Shown piece by piece: positions 34,489 through 43,446 of a DNA stretch of 64,000 nucleotides. Under the pieces are notes generated by a model, which was given only the letters and a program-made list of their open reading frames with translations, did no database searches and was not told the origin of the DNA. The stretch comes from Solirubrobacterales bacterium. Lineage in GTDB: Bacteria; Actinomycetota; Thermoleophilia; Solirubrobacterales; Solirubrobacteraceae. Location of the stretch: positions 183,340 to 247,339 of the forward strand of contig PKXY01000028.1 in NCBI GenBank assembly GCA_003132505.1, given 5' to 3'. Position 1 is the first letter of the stretch; every line of letters starts with the position of its first letter. Position numbers and translations under genes: made by a program.

Positions 34489-35526
34489 GTGAGGGTCGTG
34501 GTCGCGAGCACGTTTGTGCCGTTTGTGGAGGGCGGCTCACAGCAGATCGTGGGCGACCTCGGGGATGCGCTGCGCGCTCGGGGGCATGAGGTTGACACAG
34601 TGGCCATTCCGACCCGCTCGAGTTGGGACGTTCTCTTGGACGAGGCGCTGGCGATGCGGTTGCTGGAGGTGGACCGCGGATCGGATGTGCTGATCGCGAT
34701 TCGGCCACCGAGCCACGCGCTGCGGCACCCGAACAAGCGATTGTGGTTCATTCACCATCACCGCGCCGCCTACGACCTGTGGGGCACGCAGTGGCACGAT
34801 TTCCCGGCCGGACCGGAGGGCCTGGCGGTGCGCGATGCCGTGCGTCGCTACGACGACCTGTACCTGGCCGAGGCGCAGCGGATCTTCACTATCTCCCGAA
34901 CTGTCGCCGACCGGCTGCAGACATTCAACGGCGTCGACGCGGATGTGCTGTACCCGCCGCTCGGACATCCCGAGCGCTTCTTCTGGGAGGAGCCAGAGGA
35001 CTACGTCTTTTATCCCAGCCGGATCGTTTCGCACAAACGGCAGCTGCTTGCCATCGAGGCAGCAAGCCATCTGGCGTCCGATGCGCGCATCGTGATCGCC
35101 GGTGAGCCTGATAGTTCCGGCGAAGCCGAGCTGCTCGCCTCGGTAATACGCGAGCGGCGGCTGGAGCGCCGTGTGACGTTGATGCCGAGGTGGATCAGTG
35201 AGAGCGAGAAGGCGGAGCTGATCGCGCGCAGCCTTGCGGTCCTCTACGTTCCGTATGACGAGGACTCCTGCGGCTACGTCACGCTCGAGGCGTCGCACGC
35301 GCGCAAGGCGGTGATCACATGCACCGATTCCGGGGGCGTGCTGGAGCTCGTGCGTGACGGTGAGAACGGGCTCGTGGTCGATCCGAACGGGCCGTCAGTG
35401 GCGGCCGCGATCGACCGGCTACGAGGCGATCCGAAGTGGGCGACCAGCCTAGGCGCTCGCGCGCGGGATGCGCTCGCTGAGAAGAACGCCAGCTGGGACC
35501 GTGTGGTCGATGGCCTGACCTCGTGA
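34489..35526 (+). CDS. Glycosyltransferase family 4
   Basis: GT-B glycosyltransferase of 345 residues starting at GTG 34489: VVVASTFVPFVEGGSQQIVG opens the fold. YPSRIVSHKRQLLAIEAASH carries the donor-site Lys, and DEDSCGYVTLEASHARKAVI gives an intact E-x7-E. It is the first of three glycosyltransferases joined by GTGA overlaps. The next gene is a clear tandem paralogue (shared AYDLWGT block). Confidence 0.88.
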   Translation: MRVVVASTFVPFVEGGSQQIVGDLGDALRARGHEVDTVAIPTRSSWDVLLDEALAMRLLEVDRGSDVLIAIRPPSHALRHPNKRLWFIHHHRAAYDLWGTQWHDFPAGPEGLAVRDAVRRYDDLYLAEAQRIFTISRTVADRLQTFNGVDADVLYPPLGHPERFFWEEPEDYVFYPSRIVSHKRQLLAIEAASHLASDARIVIAGEPDSSGEAELLASVIRERRLERRVTLMPRWISESEKAELIARSLAVLYVPYDEDSCGYVTLEASHARKAVITCTDSGGVLELVRDGENGLVVDPNGPSVAAAIDRLRGDPKWATSLGARARDALAEKNASWDRVVDGLTS

Positions 35527-36548
35527 AGATCGCTGTGGTCGACAGTCAGAGGCTGTTCGCGTCGCAGCGCGACGCGTGGCTCGCGGGGCGGCTGACCGAG
35601 GCGCTGCGCGAGCACGGCCACCTGGCGGAGCTCGTGCAGATCCCATTCAGCGACGCGCGAACGCACACGGTCGTCGATCAGATGCTCGCCGTCCGGCTCG
35701 TCCACATCAAGAACGTGGAGCGCGTGATCGGGCTCGGGTTTCCCGCCTACTTCCTCGCCCACGACCACAAGATCGTCTGGGTGCTGCGCGAGTTTCGTCA
35801 GGCCTATGACCTGTGGGGCACACCGAGCCAGGCCCTGCCGAACACGCCGCTTGGTCGCTCAGTACGCACGGCGGTGCTGGCCGCAGAGCACGCCTATCTC
35901 AGCGAGGCGCGACGGATCTACGCCCGCTCGGCAAGCGCTGGCCAGCGGCTGAGCGACTACATCGGCCTCTCATCGAATGTGCTGCTGCCGCCGCTGCGAG
36001 ACCCTGACCTGTTTCGCTGCGACGCTTACGGCGACTACGTGCTGGCGATCGGGCCGATCCGCGCGGATCGACGCCAGCTGCTCGCGTTGGAGGCGATCGG
36101 ACTCGCGCAGAGCGCCACGCGCCTTGTGATCGCGGGGTTGCCCGAGCGCGCGGACGATCTGCTCGCCATGCGAACCCGCATCGTGCAGCTGGGTATCGAG
36201 GATCGTGTCGTGCTGATCGCCGAACAGCTCCCTGATCTCGAGCGTGCGCGTCTGCTCGCCGGGTGTAGCGCAGTGCTCTGCCTTGGAGACCCGGACGGGC
36301 GACTCACCCAGGAGGCATGCCGGTCGCGCAAGGCGACGATCGCCTTCACGAACGGTCCCGTCGTAGCGGAGCTCGTTAGCGACCACCTCACCGGACGCGT
36401 AGTCTCGTCGGTCGCCGACCTAGCGCGCACGATCGACGAGCTGATCGACGATCCCGCCCTGCCTGAGCGCTACGGCGGGGCCGCGTTGGACCGCCTGCAC
36501 GAGGCCGGCATCTCGTGGGAGCGCGTGGTGGGGGAGCTCACCGGGTGA
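35523..36548 (+). CDS. GT4-like glycosyltransferase, diverged tandem copy
   Basis: A 341-residue paralogue of the preceding gene, starting at GTG 35523 in a GTGA overlap. The N-terminal domains align (AYDLWGT, LSEARRIYARSASAG), but the donor site has drifted. Where the first copy has SHKRQLLAIEAAS and DEDSCGYVTLEA, this one has ADRRQLLALEAIG and LGDPDGRLTQEA: the Lys is Arg and the first Glu of E-x7-E is gone. It may have changed donor, lost activity or act as partner of the first copy. Confidence 0.82.
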   Translation: MKIAVVDSQRLFASQRDAWLAGRLTEALREHGHLAELVQIPFSDARTHTVVDQMLAVRLVHIKNVERVIGLGFPAYFLAHDHKIVWVLREFRQAYDLWGTPSQALPNTPLGRSVRTAVLAAEHAYLSEARRIYARSASAGQRLSDYIGLSSNVLLPPLRDPDLFRCDAYGDYVLAIGPIRADRRQLLALEAIGLAQSATRLVIAGLPERADDLLAMRTRIVQLGIEDRVVLIAEQLPDLERARLLAGCSAVLCLGDPDGRLTQEACRSRKATIAFTNGPVVAELVSDHLTGRVVSSVADLARTIDELIDDPALPERYGGAALDRLHEAGISWERVVGELTG

Positions 36549-37861
36549 GGATCGCGTGGTTCACGCCGTTTGCGACCCGGAGCGCCATCGGCGAGTTCGG
36601 CCGTCACGTCACCGCAGCCCTCGCCGCGCACGCCGACGTCGACATCTGGACGGCCGATCAGGCACCACTGCACCAGTCCGACCTGCGAATCATCCACTTC
36701 AACGGAGCCGAGGATCTCGACGGGGCACGCGCTGACTACGACGCGCTTGTGTACAACATGGGGAACTACCTCGCGTTTCACGGCGAGATCCACGCTGTCT
36801 CACAGCGGCATCCCGGAATCGTGATCCTGCACGACCGTGTGCTCCATCACATGTTCAGCGTCATGTGGCAGAGCGCCCCGGAGTCGGTCGACGTGACCTA
36901 CGTCTCGCGGATGGCGACCTACTATGGCGCTGCCGGCGAGACTGTTGCGCGCGAGTCGGTTACCGGCGTGAACCAACCGGTGTGGGAGCGGGACGATGAG
37001 GTCGTGAAGTACCCGCTCGACGAGGAGGCCTTGCAACACGCGCTAGGCGCTGTAACACACGCGCAGGACCATGCCCGTTACCTGCGGGACCGTTGGTTCG
37101 GCCCAGTGCGAGCGTTGGCGCTCCCTGTCTATCGCGACGTGCTCGCCACGGCGGCGCAGAAGCGCTTCCAGGATGAGCGTCGTGCTGACGGTCGCATCCA
37201 GCTCACGTCGATCGGCCACGTCATCCCGAACAAGAATGTCGGCAGCGTCATCGAAATGCTTGCGGCCGACGCGGAACTGGCCACGATGGTGCACTACACG
37301 ATCGTAGGCTCGCTCGATGCCGGCAGCGTCTACGTGGAGCAGCTCGAGAGACTCCTGCGGGCCGCTCCCGAGCTCAGCGTCGACATACTCGGATGGCGCG
37401 AGACCGACGAGCTCGACCAGCTGATGGCGGCCACGGACGTATTCGTCAACTTGCGCCAGCCGGTGATGGAGAGTGGGTCGGCATCCCTGGCGCGCGAGCT
37501 CGCGTTCGGCCGGGCAGTGCTGTGTTTCGACCAGGGCTACTTCAGCGAACTTCCGCCTGACGCCGTGGCACGCGTCCCGAGCGGCGACTTCGACGCTGCC
37601 GCAGCGGCCCTTCGGCGCCTGGTGTTGGATGCCGACCACCGTCGCGAGATCGGCGCAAACGCACTGCGCCTAGCGGGCGACCTAGGCGAGGACCACTACG
37701 CGCAGGCGCTGATCGAGTTCATTGACGAGGTCCAGCGCGCGACACCCGCGCTGATGCTGCTGGATCGAGTTGCCTGCGAGCTTGGGAAGATGCGCGCCGA
37801 CCCGAGTCTGACGGTCTTCGACACGATCGCGAGCGACTTTGGACGGATCCTCACACCATGA
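36545..37861 (+). CDS. Glycosyltransferase (GT4-like)
   Basis: A 438-residue GT-B-like protein starting at GTG 36545 (GTGA overlap): VRIAWFTPFATRSAIGEFGR is the usual GT4 opening. RIQLTSIGHVIPNKNVGSVI begins the donor domain, and QPVMESGSASLARELAFGRA occupies the E-x7-E region. The middle contains VILHDRVLHHMFSVMW, common in glycosyltransferases of this subgroup. It is the third gene of the overlapping operon. The C-terminus (about 60 residues) is helical and unassigned. Confidence 0.83.
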   Translation: MRIAWFTPFATRSAIGEFGRHVTAALAAHADVDIWTADQAPLHQSDLRIIHFNGAEDLDGARADYDALVYNMGNYLAFHGEIHAVSQRHPGIVILHDRVLHHMFSVMWQSAPESVDVTYVSRMATYYGAAGETVARESVTGVNQPVWERDDEVVKYPLDEEALQHALGAVTHAQDHARYLRDRWFGPVRALALPVYRDVLATAAQKRFQDERRADGRIQLTSIGHVIPNKNVGSVIEMLAADAELATMVHYTIVGSLDAGSVYVEQLERLLRAAPELSVDILGWRETDELDQLMAATDVFVNLRQPVMESGSASLARELAFGRAVLCFDQGYFSELPPDAVARVPSGDFDAAAAALRRLVLDADHRREIGANALRLAGDLGEDHYAQALIEFIDEVQRATPALMLLDRVACELGKMRADPSLTVFDTIASDFGRILTP

Positions 37862-38230
37862 ACCGGGAGCGCCGGACACGCTCACGGCGACACCACCGGA
37901 CCTCGGGCGGTGGCCGGCCGGCGCCCTTTTCTCGCGCAACCGCCCGGCTGACACGCGACGATGTCGCACAGGTCGCCCCACGCGACTGGGCGCCCTCACA
38001 TGCCCGAGCATCGACCAAACGTCCAGAGGGGCTGTGTGCTCGGGATGACCGTAGGGGAAGTTATTGCCCTTCTTGGTCCGATTCCGCCGCTTTTGCGTTA
38101 ACACTTCTTAGGTGGACCACTGTTCGAGCCCCGAACTCCCCGTAAGGCGAACGCCCGCGACGGCTTCGGCCGGCTTGCCGAGCGCACGCCGTCATCCGCA
38201 CACGATAGAACAGCCCCTGATGAGGACCCT
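37862..38230. other. Intergenic region, likely promoter for the next block
   Basis: About 370 bases between two co-directional glycosyltransferase genes. The second half (38050-38110) is locally AT-richer than its surroundings and probably holds the promoter of the following three-gene operon. I cannot assign -35 and -10 boxes with confidence, and no convincing coding frame or terminator was found. Confidence 0.35.
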
Positions 38231-39064
38231 ATGAGCGCCCTCGACGAGGCAACGGCCGGCGACGCGGAGCACCCGCGCGCGGCGCACAACATGCAGAGCC
38301 CGAGGATCAGCGTCGTGATCCCGACGCTCAACGAGGCGAGCAACCTCCCGCACGTCCTCACGCGCCTGCCCGACATCGTTGATGAGGTGGTGCTCGTTGA
38401 CGGGCACTCGATCGATGACACGATCGCGGTTGCCCAGATGATCCGGCCCGACATTCGCATCGTGCTGCAGGTCGAGACGGGCAAGGGCAACGCGCTCGCC
38501 TGCGGCTTTGCTGCCGCGACCGGCGACATCATCGTGATGATCGACGCCGATGGCTCAAACGATCCGGCGGAGATCCCGCGGTTTGTCGACGCGCTGCTCG
38601 CCGGCAACGACTTCGCGAAAGGCTCGCGCTTCACCGACGGCGGGCACAGTCACGACATCACGCCACTGCGCTCCGGCGGGAACCGGGTGCTCGGATTTGC
38701 GGTCAACGTGCTCTTTCGCACGCACTACACGGACCTCTGTTACGGCTACAACGCCTTTTGGCGGCATTGCCTGCCGGACATGAACGTCACCTGCACGGGC
38801 TTCGAGGTGGAGACCCTCATCAACGTTCGCGTAGCGCGAGCCGGGCTTTCCGTCGCAGAGGTGCCGTCGGTTGAGCACAAGCGGCTCCATGGCGAGAGCA
38901 ACCTCCACGCCGTGCGCGACGGGTTTCGCGTGCTGCGCGCGATCCTCGGCGAGCGGCTTTCGCGCCGGCACATCCCGGTCGATCCGGACGCCTGGCACCC
39001 GATGTTCCACGAGCCTCAGGCGCCGCCCTCGGGGTGGGTGCTGCGCATCGCCAGTGATGACTGA
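38231..39064 (+). CDS. Family 2 glycosyltransferase (dolichol-phosphate-mannose-synthase-like)
   Basis: A GT-A enzyme of 277 residues: RISVVIPTLNEASNLPHVL, VVLVDGHSIDDTIAVA and IIVMIDADGSNDPAEIPRFV (DAD metal site), then FAKGSRFTDGG. Such enzymes transfer a sugar to polyprenyl phosphate or start a glycan. There is no C-terminal membrane segment. ATG 38231 has a GAGGA box upstream. Its stop overlaps the deacetylase start by 8 bases. The frame has a second Met (MQSPRISVV) 20 residues in that could also serve. Confidence 0.88.
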   Translation: MSALDEATAGDAEHPRAAHNMQSPRISVVIPTLNEASNLPHVLTRLPDIVDEVVLVDGHSIDDTIAVAQMIRPDIRIVLQVETGKGNALACGFAAATGDIIVMIDADGSNDPAEIPRFVDALLAGNDFAKGSRFTDGGHSHDITPLRSGGNRVLGFAVNVLFRTHYTDLCYGYNAFWRHCLPDMNVTCTGFEVETLINVRVARAGLSVAEVPSVEHKRLHGESNLHAVRDGFRVLRAILGERLSRRHIPVDPDAWHPMFHEPQAPPSGWVLRIASDD

Positions 39065-39884
39065 CGATGCGGTGGTGTCTGGCGAGCATCCGGCGGCGGT
39101 GGTCGTTCCGATCTTTCTCTATCACTCGGTCTCAGATGTCCCGGCTGCTGGACAGGAGGCCTTCACGGTCACGCCGGCGCGCTTCGCCGAGCACGTCGAG
39201 GCGATCGCGGCCTCGGGTCGCGTCGGGCTGACGATCTCGGAGTACGCGCGCGCCCTGCGCGGCGAGCGCGCACTCCCAGCTCGGGCGGTCGCGGTCACCT
39301 TCGACGACGGCTTCGCGGATACCCTGGCGGCGGTTGAGGCGCTGCGCGCGCGAGGTCTCACGAGCACCGTCTACATCACCTCGAGCCGGCTCGACGACGC
39401 GTCCGGGATCACCAGCCCGGCTACGCGCGAGATCGCCGCGAGCGGTGCTGAGATCGGCGCCCACTCCGTTACGCATCCCCATCTCGATGAGCTGCCGCTG
39501 GCGGCGGTGGTGGAGGAGATAGGGGAGGGCAAGCACGCGCTCGAGCAGCGTCTGGAGCTGTCGATCGCCACGTTCGCCTACCCCCACGGCGCTCACGACC
39601 AACACGTGCGGGGAGCGGTGATCGACGCCGGCTTCCGCTCGGCGGTGGCCGTCAAGAACGCGCTTTCGCACAGTCACGACGACCCGTTCGCGCTCGCAAG
39701 GATCACGATCATGGGCGACACCCCGATCAGTACCGTGCTCGCGGCGCTCGACGGGCGTGGTGCCCCGATCGCCTGGAGCGGCGAGCGCTACCGGACGCGC
39801 GCCTTCCGCGAATACCGCCGGCTGCGGCGCCGGGCGCGGGGCGTCAGCCGCCGGCCGACGTCAGTAGACACCGCCGAGCGATGA
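39057..39884 (+). CDS. Polysaccharide deacetylase (CE4/NodB-like)
   Basis: A 275-residue NodB-domain protein: VVVPIFLYHSVSDVPAAG, VAVTFDDGFADTLAAVEAL (TFDDG, metal and base Asp), IGAHSVTHPHLDEL (H-x3-H metal site) and FAYPHGAHDQHVRG. All catalytic elements are present. No signal peptide is visible from ATG 39057, so it may act in the cytoplasm on lipid-linked or nucleotide-linked acetamido sugars. It is coupled to the glycosyltransferases on both sides (8-base and ATGA overlaps). Confidence 0.9.
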   Translation: MTDDAVVSGEHPAAVVVPIFLYHSVSDVPAAGQEAFTVTPARFAEHVEAIAASGRVGLTISEYARALRGERALPARAVAVTFDDGFADTLAAVEALRARGLTSTVYITSSRLDDASGITSPATREIAASGAEIGAHSVTHPHLDELPLAAVVEEIGEGKHALEQRLELSIATFAYPHGAHDQHVRGAVIDAGFRSAVAVKNALSHSHDDPFALARITIMGDTPISTVLAALDGRGAPIAWSGERYRTRAFREYRRLRRRARGVSRRPTSVDTAER

Positions 39885-41134
39885 GGCTCGAGGACCCAGC
39901 CGCGGGCGTGCTGCGCGCGCCGGCTGCGGTGCGCCTGGTCGACCTCGCAAGCGCTGAGGACCTGCTCCTCCAACGGGCCGGGAGGCCTTATGCGAGCGCC
40001 TACCTTGTCGGTACGCGGGGCGGGCGCCCGGTCGCCGCGAGGATGCTCGACCTCGACGCCGCCGGCGTGGTCAGCGCCGAGGAGATCGGCCGGCTGTTCG
40101 CCGACGTGCCGGTCGAGCTGCCGGCGAGCGCTGCGCCGATCGAGCTGCCAAGCGTGAGCGTCGTCGTCACCACATGCGGCAAGGACGGCTCGGTCAGCCA
40201 GGCGGTGGCATCGGTCCTCGAATGCGAGCCGGGCCCGTTCGAGGTGATCGTCGTCGAGAACCGGCCCCGCAACTCGACCGTGCCAGCGACCATCGAGCGG
40301 CGCTTCGGCTCAGACGCGCGCGTCCGCTGTGTCATGGAGTCGCGGGTCGGGCTCTCGCACGCCCGCAACGCGGGCCTCGCGGTCGCGACCGGCGAGGCTG
40401 TTGCCTTCACCGACGACGACGTGCTCGTCGACCGCAACTGGATCGGCGGGCTGGCTCGCGGCTTCGCCGGCGAGCGCGGTGTGGGTTGCGTGACGGGCCT
40501 GATCCTTCCCGCCGACCTCGAGACGCCGTCGCAGGTGCAGGTCGAGCAGTTCGCGGGCTTCGGCAAGGGCTGGCAGCGTCGCGTCTTTCACATCAGCAAT
40601 CCGACTTCGGTGCTGTTCCCGTTCGCCGCCGGCGAGTTCGGCTCCGGCGCCTGCACCGCTCTTCGGCGCGACGTCGCGATCAAGCTCGGCGGCTTTGCGG
40701 GCGAGCTCGGCGCGGGAACGCCGGCGCGCGGCGGCGAGGACCTCGACCTTTACGTGCGCGTGCTGCTCGCGGGGCATTCGATTATCTACGACCCGGCGGC
40801 GATCCTCTGGCATCGCCATCCGGACCACCCGCAGCACCTCCGCAGCGAGATATTCAGCTACGGCGTCGGCCTCTCGGCGATGATGACCAAGCAGCTGGTG
40901 GACGGCCACTCGCGGGCGATCCTGGCGCGCGCGCCGGCGGCCGTGCGCTTCCTGCGCGACCCCGAGTCGCGCAAGAACGTCCGCAAGGGGAGCGCCTACC
41001 CGAAGGAGTTCGACTGGATCGAACGGGCTGGCTTCGCGGCCGGCCCGTTCGCCTACCTGGCAAGCCGCCGCGCGGAGCGGCGTTTGCCCGCTCGACCTGT
41101 GATCACTCGCGCCGACGGGGGCGGATCGTCGTGA
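39881..41134 (+). CDS. Family 2 glycosyltransferase with N-terminal extension
   Basis: A 417-residue protein. The first 85 residues (for example LVDLASAEDLLLQRAGRPYA) are an accessory region I do not recognise. The GT-A domain follows: VSVVVTTCGKDGSVSQAVAS, VIVVENRPRNSTVPA and AVAFTDDDVLVDRNWIGGL (metal site). RGGEDLDLYVRVLLAGHSII supplies the second acidic motif. The ATG at 39881 overlaps the deacetylase stop as ATGA. Its 3' end overlaps the convergent glycosyltransferase by 32 bases. Confidence 0.88.
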   Translation: MRLEDPAAGVLRAPAAVRLVDLASAEDLLLQRAGRPYASAYLVGTRGGRPVAARMLDLDAAGVVSAEEIGRLFADVPVELPASAAPIELPSVSVVVTTCGKDGSVSQAVASVLECEPGPFEVIVVENRPRNSTVPATIERRFGSDARVRCVMESRVGLSHARNAGLAVATGEAVAFTDDDVLVDRNWIGGLARGFAGERGVGCVTGLILPADLETPSQVQVEQFAGFGKGWQRRVFHISNPTSVLFPFAAGEFGSGACTALRRDVAIKLGGFAGELGAGTPARGGEDLDLYVRVLLAGHSIIYDPAAILWHRHPDHPQHLRSEIFSYGVGLSAMMTKQLVDGHSRAILARAPAAVRFLRDPESRKNVRKGSAYPKEFDWIERAGFAAGPFAYLASRRAERRLPARPVITRADGGGSS

Positions 41135-42092
41135 TGCGGGTGCTCGCGTAGGCGAGCGTCGTCACGCCGAGGCCGGTCGCGATCGCGCCCGCTCGGGCGA
41201 GTCCGCCCGCATCGCCCTTGAGCGCCTGCGCGATTCCGCGCGCTACGGCTCGCGGTAGCACCGAGCGGGCATAGACGCGCTCCGATTCAAGACCGTCGGC
41301 GGGGCCTGTAACGCCGGCCAGGACCGCCTTGGCGCGGCCCTCGACGCGACAGCGTCGTATGAAGTAGCGCCACGTCGCGCGCTCGGCGCTCACGACGTGG
41401 CGGACGCGGGCCTCCGGCCGGTATACCCAGTAGCGACCGGGGTGCGACGCGGTCGTGCGGATCCCAAACTCGGTCTCCTCGGCCGTGCCGTAGAGCCCCT
41501 TGCGGCCGTCGGTTCGACCGAGCCGGGAGTCGAACGCGCCCGCGCTCGCGAGTACGCTCGCCCAGACCGACATATTGGCGCCGATCGCGTTGCGGATGCG
41601 CGTGGTCTTGACCGGCATCCCGGCATAGGTGCAGCCGACGACCCAGTTGAACTCGGCCGGAAACCAGCGCGGCGGCGGCTCGCGCCACAACGGGTCGATT
41701 AGGCCTCCGACGCCAAGCACGTTGGGGTCCTCGTAGGCCGCCAGGAGCTGCTCGAGCCAGTCGCCGTCGGCGATCGCGTCGTCATCGAGGAAGACCAGGA
41801 TCGCTCCGCTCGCGTGGTCGGCCCCGGTCTGGCGAGCGCCGGAGAGGCCCGACGGGTGCGTGTTCATCAGTACCGAAGCGCCGCTCAGGCGCTCATCGGC
41901 GCGGCGCTTCAGATCAGCGTCCCCGTCGATCACGACGATCACCTCGTGTGCCGGCAGGGTCTGGTTCTGTGCGGAGGCGACCGCGCGCTCGAGGTCGTCC
42001 CAGCGCGCCAGCGTGTAGCTGCAGATGATCACCGTGATCGTGTCGTCGCGGCTGTCCTGCGGCGCTGTGTCGGTGTCCTCCACCGACCCCAC
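41103..42092 (-). CDS. Family 2 glycosyltransferase
   Basis: GT-A glycosyltransferase of 329 residues: ITVIICSYTLARWDDLERAV, VIVVIDGDADLKRRAD, AILVFLDDDAIADGDWLEQL (metal site) and GTAEETEFGIRTTASHPG. The C-terminal part ends in a short hydrophobic stretch (ARAGAIATGLGVTTLAYA) that could anchor it to the membrane. Start GTG 42092. It is convergent with, and overlaps, the glycosyltransferase at 39881-41134, an unusual arrangement for two genes of one pathway. Confidence 0.87.
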   Translation of the reverse strand: MGSVEDTDTAPQDSRDDTITVIICSYTLARWDDLERAVASAQNQTLPAHEVIVVIDGDADLKRRADERLSGASVLMNTHPSGLSGARQTGADHASGAILVFLDDDAIADGDWLEQLLAAYEDPNVLGVGGLIDPLWREPPPRWFPAEFNWVVGCTYAGMPVKTTRIRNAIGANMSVWASVLASAGAFDSRLGRTDGRKGLYGTAEETEFGIRTTASHPGRYWVYRPEARVRHVVSAERATWRYFIRRCRVEGRAKAVLAGVTGPADGLESERVYARSVLPRAVARGIAQALKGDAGGLARAGAIATGLGVTTLAYASTRITTIRPRRRE

Positions 42093-42254
42093 AGTAGCGT
42101 CCGCTCCCGCCGCATCAGCCCTGAGCGCTCATGGCTCCACTGCCAATCGGAGCTCGCCGTGCCGAACCTCGAACGTCCGTCCAGCGCCCCGCCGGCAAGG
42201 CGATTCTCGTCGAGAGGACTATGAGTTGGCCGCGCGAAAGCCCATCATGAGCCC

Positions 42255-42566
42255 ATGGCTTCCACACTCCTCGAGCGGACCCCGTGCTTCCTGCGCCACA
42301 CCTGCCTTGGTAGCGAGGCCATCTATGAAGTGCTCGAAGAGGATGGGGAGACGGTCACGGCGGCGGTCGTCCGCGCCCCCGGACTCGCGGCAGGAATGCG
42401 GGTGCGCCTGATGGCTCGCGCCGCCCAGGCGATGGAGCAACTCGACCCCGACGCTGGCGTACACCGCGTCCGGCGCTTTGTCCCGCCGGCCTCGTCCGGT
42501 AGAGACGCCCTGAGCGACCGCGTCTCGGCCGCCATCGGCCGCCGCGGCGCTTTCCGCTCGAACTAA
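42255..42566 (+). CDS. Hypothetical protein
   Basis: A 103-residue protein of balanced composition with no family I recognise: CFLRHTCLGSEAIYEVLEED, then VTAAVVRAPGLAAGMRVRLM. The first half resembles small beta-rich domains, and two Cys lie close together near residues 11 and 17. The last 30 residues are Arg/Ser-rich. It stands alone, following the divergent glycosyltransferase start by 162 bases. Coding is supported mainly by composition and length. Confidence 0.5.
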   Translation: MASTLLERTPCFLRHTCLGSEAIYEVLEEDGETVTAAVVRAPGLAAGMRVRLMARAAQAMEQLDPDAGVHRVRRFVPPASSGRDALSDRVSAAIGRRGAFRSN

Positions 42567-42663
42567 CCCACTCCTCGCGTCGTCGAAGGGCGCGTGCTCG
42601 CCGCCCGATGGCAACGCAGCGTGACCTCGCTCAGCTGCTCCTGGATCGCTTGGGTGTGCGTTC

Positions 42664-43035
42664 CTACCAGAGGCGGGTAAGCGCGTAGGCGTCGAAGATT
42701 GCGTCGGCGGAAACGATTGTGGCGTTTTCGCAGATTGCCTGGGCTGCGAGCAGTCGGTCAAACGGGTCGTTGTGGATCGGCGGGAGGCCGCGTACGGCCC
42801 AGGCGTGAACGGCTGTGACTGGCAGTGGCTCGAATGCGAACTCGTCGAGACGTTCGAGCAGATCCTCAGGGGCCCGCAGTTTGCCTAGCGCGCTCTTGAT
42901 TGCCGCCTCCCAAACGCACACTGCGCTGACCAGCACGCGGGTGCGCTCGTCCTCGATCGCCGGCCGCGCACCAGCAAGGCGCTCGTCCCCCGCGAGCAGC
43001 CAGAACAGCGCGTGCGTGTCGAGCAGGAGGCTCAG
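42664..43035 (-). CDS. VapC-type PIN-domain toxin, apparent CTG start
   Basis: A PIN-domain ribonuclease toxin of about 123 residues. It begins SLLLDTHALFWLLAGDERL, with the first catalytic Asp, continues VSAVCVWEAAIKSALGKL, and ends HNDPFDRLLAAQAICENATI with later acidic residues. The frame has no ATG, GTG or TTG upstream of GTG 42936, which would remove the catalytic Asp. CTG at 43035 overlaps the antitoxin stop as CTGA exactly where relatives have ATG, so I take CTG as the start. Otherwise the toxin has lost its start by mutation. Confidence 0.78.
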   Translation of the reverse strand: MSLLLDTHALFWLLAGDERLAGARPAIEDERTRVLVSAVCVWEAAIKSALGKLRAPEDLLERLDEFAFEPLPVTAVHAWAVRGLPPIHNDPFDRLLAAQAICENATIVSADAIFDAYALTRLW

Positions 43036-43259
43036 CTGAAGTGCTCGACGAACTCCGCTGGAAGCTCGTCAAAGTCATCGGCCAGCTCAACCTGGCCACG
43101 CAGCACCCCGAAGGCGTGCGCGACGGGACGACGGCGCGGCAACGCCACCAATCGCGCCACAGGCCGGCCGGAGCGTTGAATGATGATCTCCTCACCACCC
43201 TCAGCAAGATCCACCAGCCGCGACAGCTGGCTCTTGGCTTCATGCATTCCAACTCGCAC
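43032..43259 (-). CDS. Phd/YefM-type antitoxin (VapB role)
   Basis: A 75-residue antitoxin with the Phd fold: VGMHEAKSQLSRLVDLAEGG, then EEIIIQRSGRPVARLVALPR, and an acidic C-terminus (DDFDELPAEFVEHFS) that would bind the toxin. GTG 43259 is chosen because homology starts there; the frame extends four codons to 43271. Its stop overlaps the toxin start by one codon step (CTGA), so the two are co-translated. It probably binds its own promoter just upstream. Confidence 0.82.
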   Translation of the reverse strand: MRVGMHEAKSQLSRLVDLAEGGEEIIIQRSGRPVARLVALPRRRPVAHAFGVLRGQVELADDFDELPAEFVEHFS

Positions 43260-43341
43260 CACCGCCCACACAATAGCACGGCCTTAGCTAGAACGGACCC
43301 ACTCACACGGGTTCCGCTCGGAGAACGTCGCCATAAGCTTC

Positions 43342-43446
43342 GTGTTGGCCGAGCGTCTGGAGCGCTCGGACGGAGGCGTCATCTCGGGAGCACAGCTGTT
43401 GCGGGAGATGGGCTTCCCCGAACTGGCTGAAGAATTGCCTGAATGA
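43342..43446 (+). CDS. Small antitoxin-like peptide
   Basis: A 34-residue peptide, VLAERLERSDGGVISGAQLL followed by REMGFPELAEELPE, matching the small antitoxins that precede RelE/ParE-like toxins in some actinobacteria. GTG 43342 (or TTG 43345) is the likely start. Its stop overlaps an ATG at 43443 as ATGA, the expected coupling to a toxin, but the toxin frame is broken. Confidence 0.5.
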   Translation: MLAERLERSDGGVISGAQLLREMGFPELAEELPE

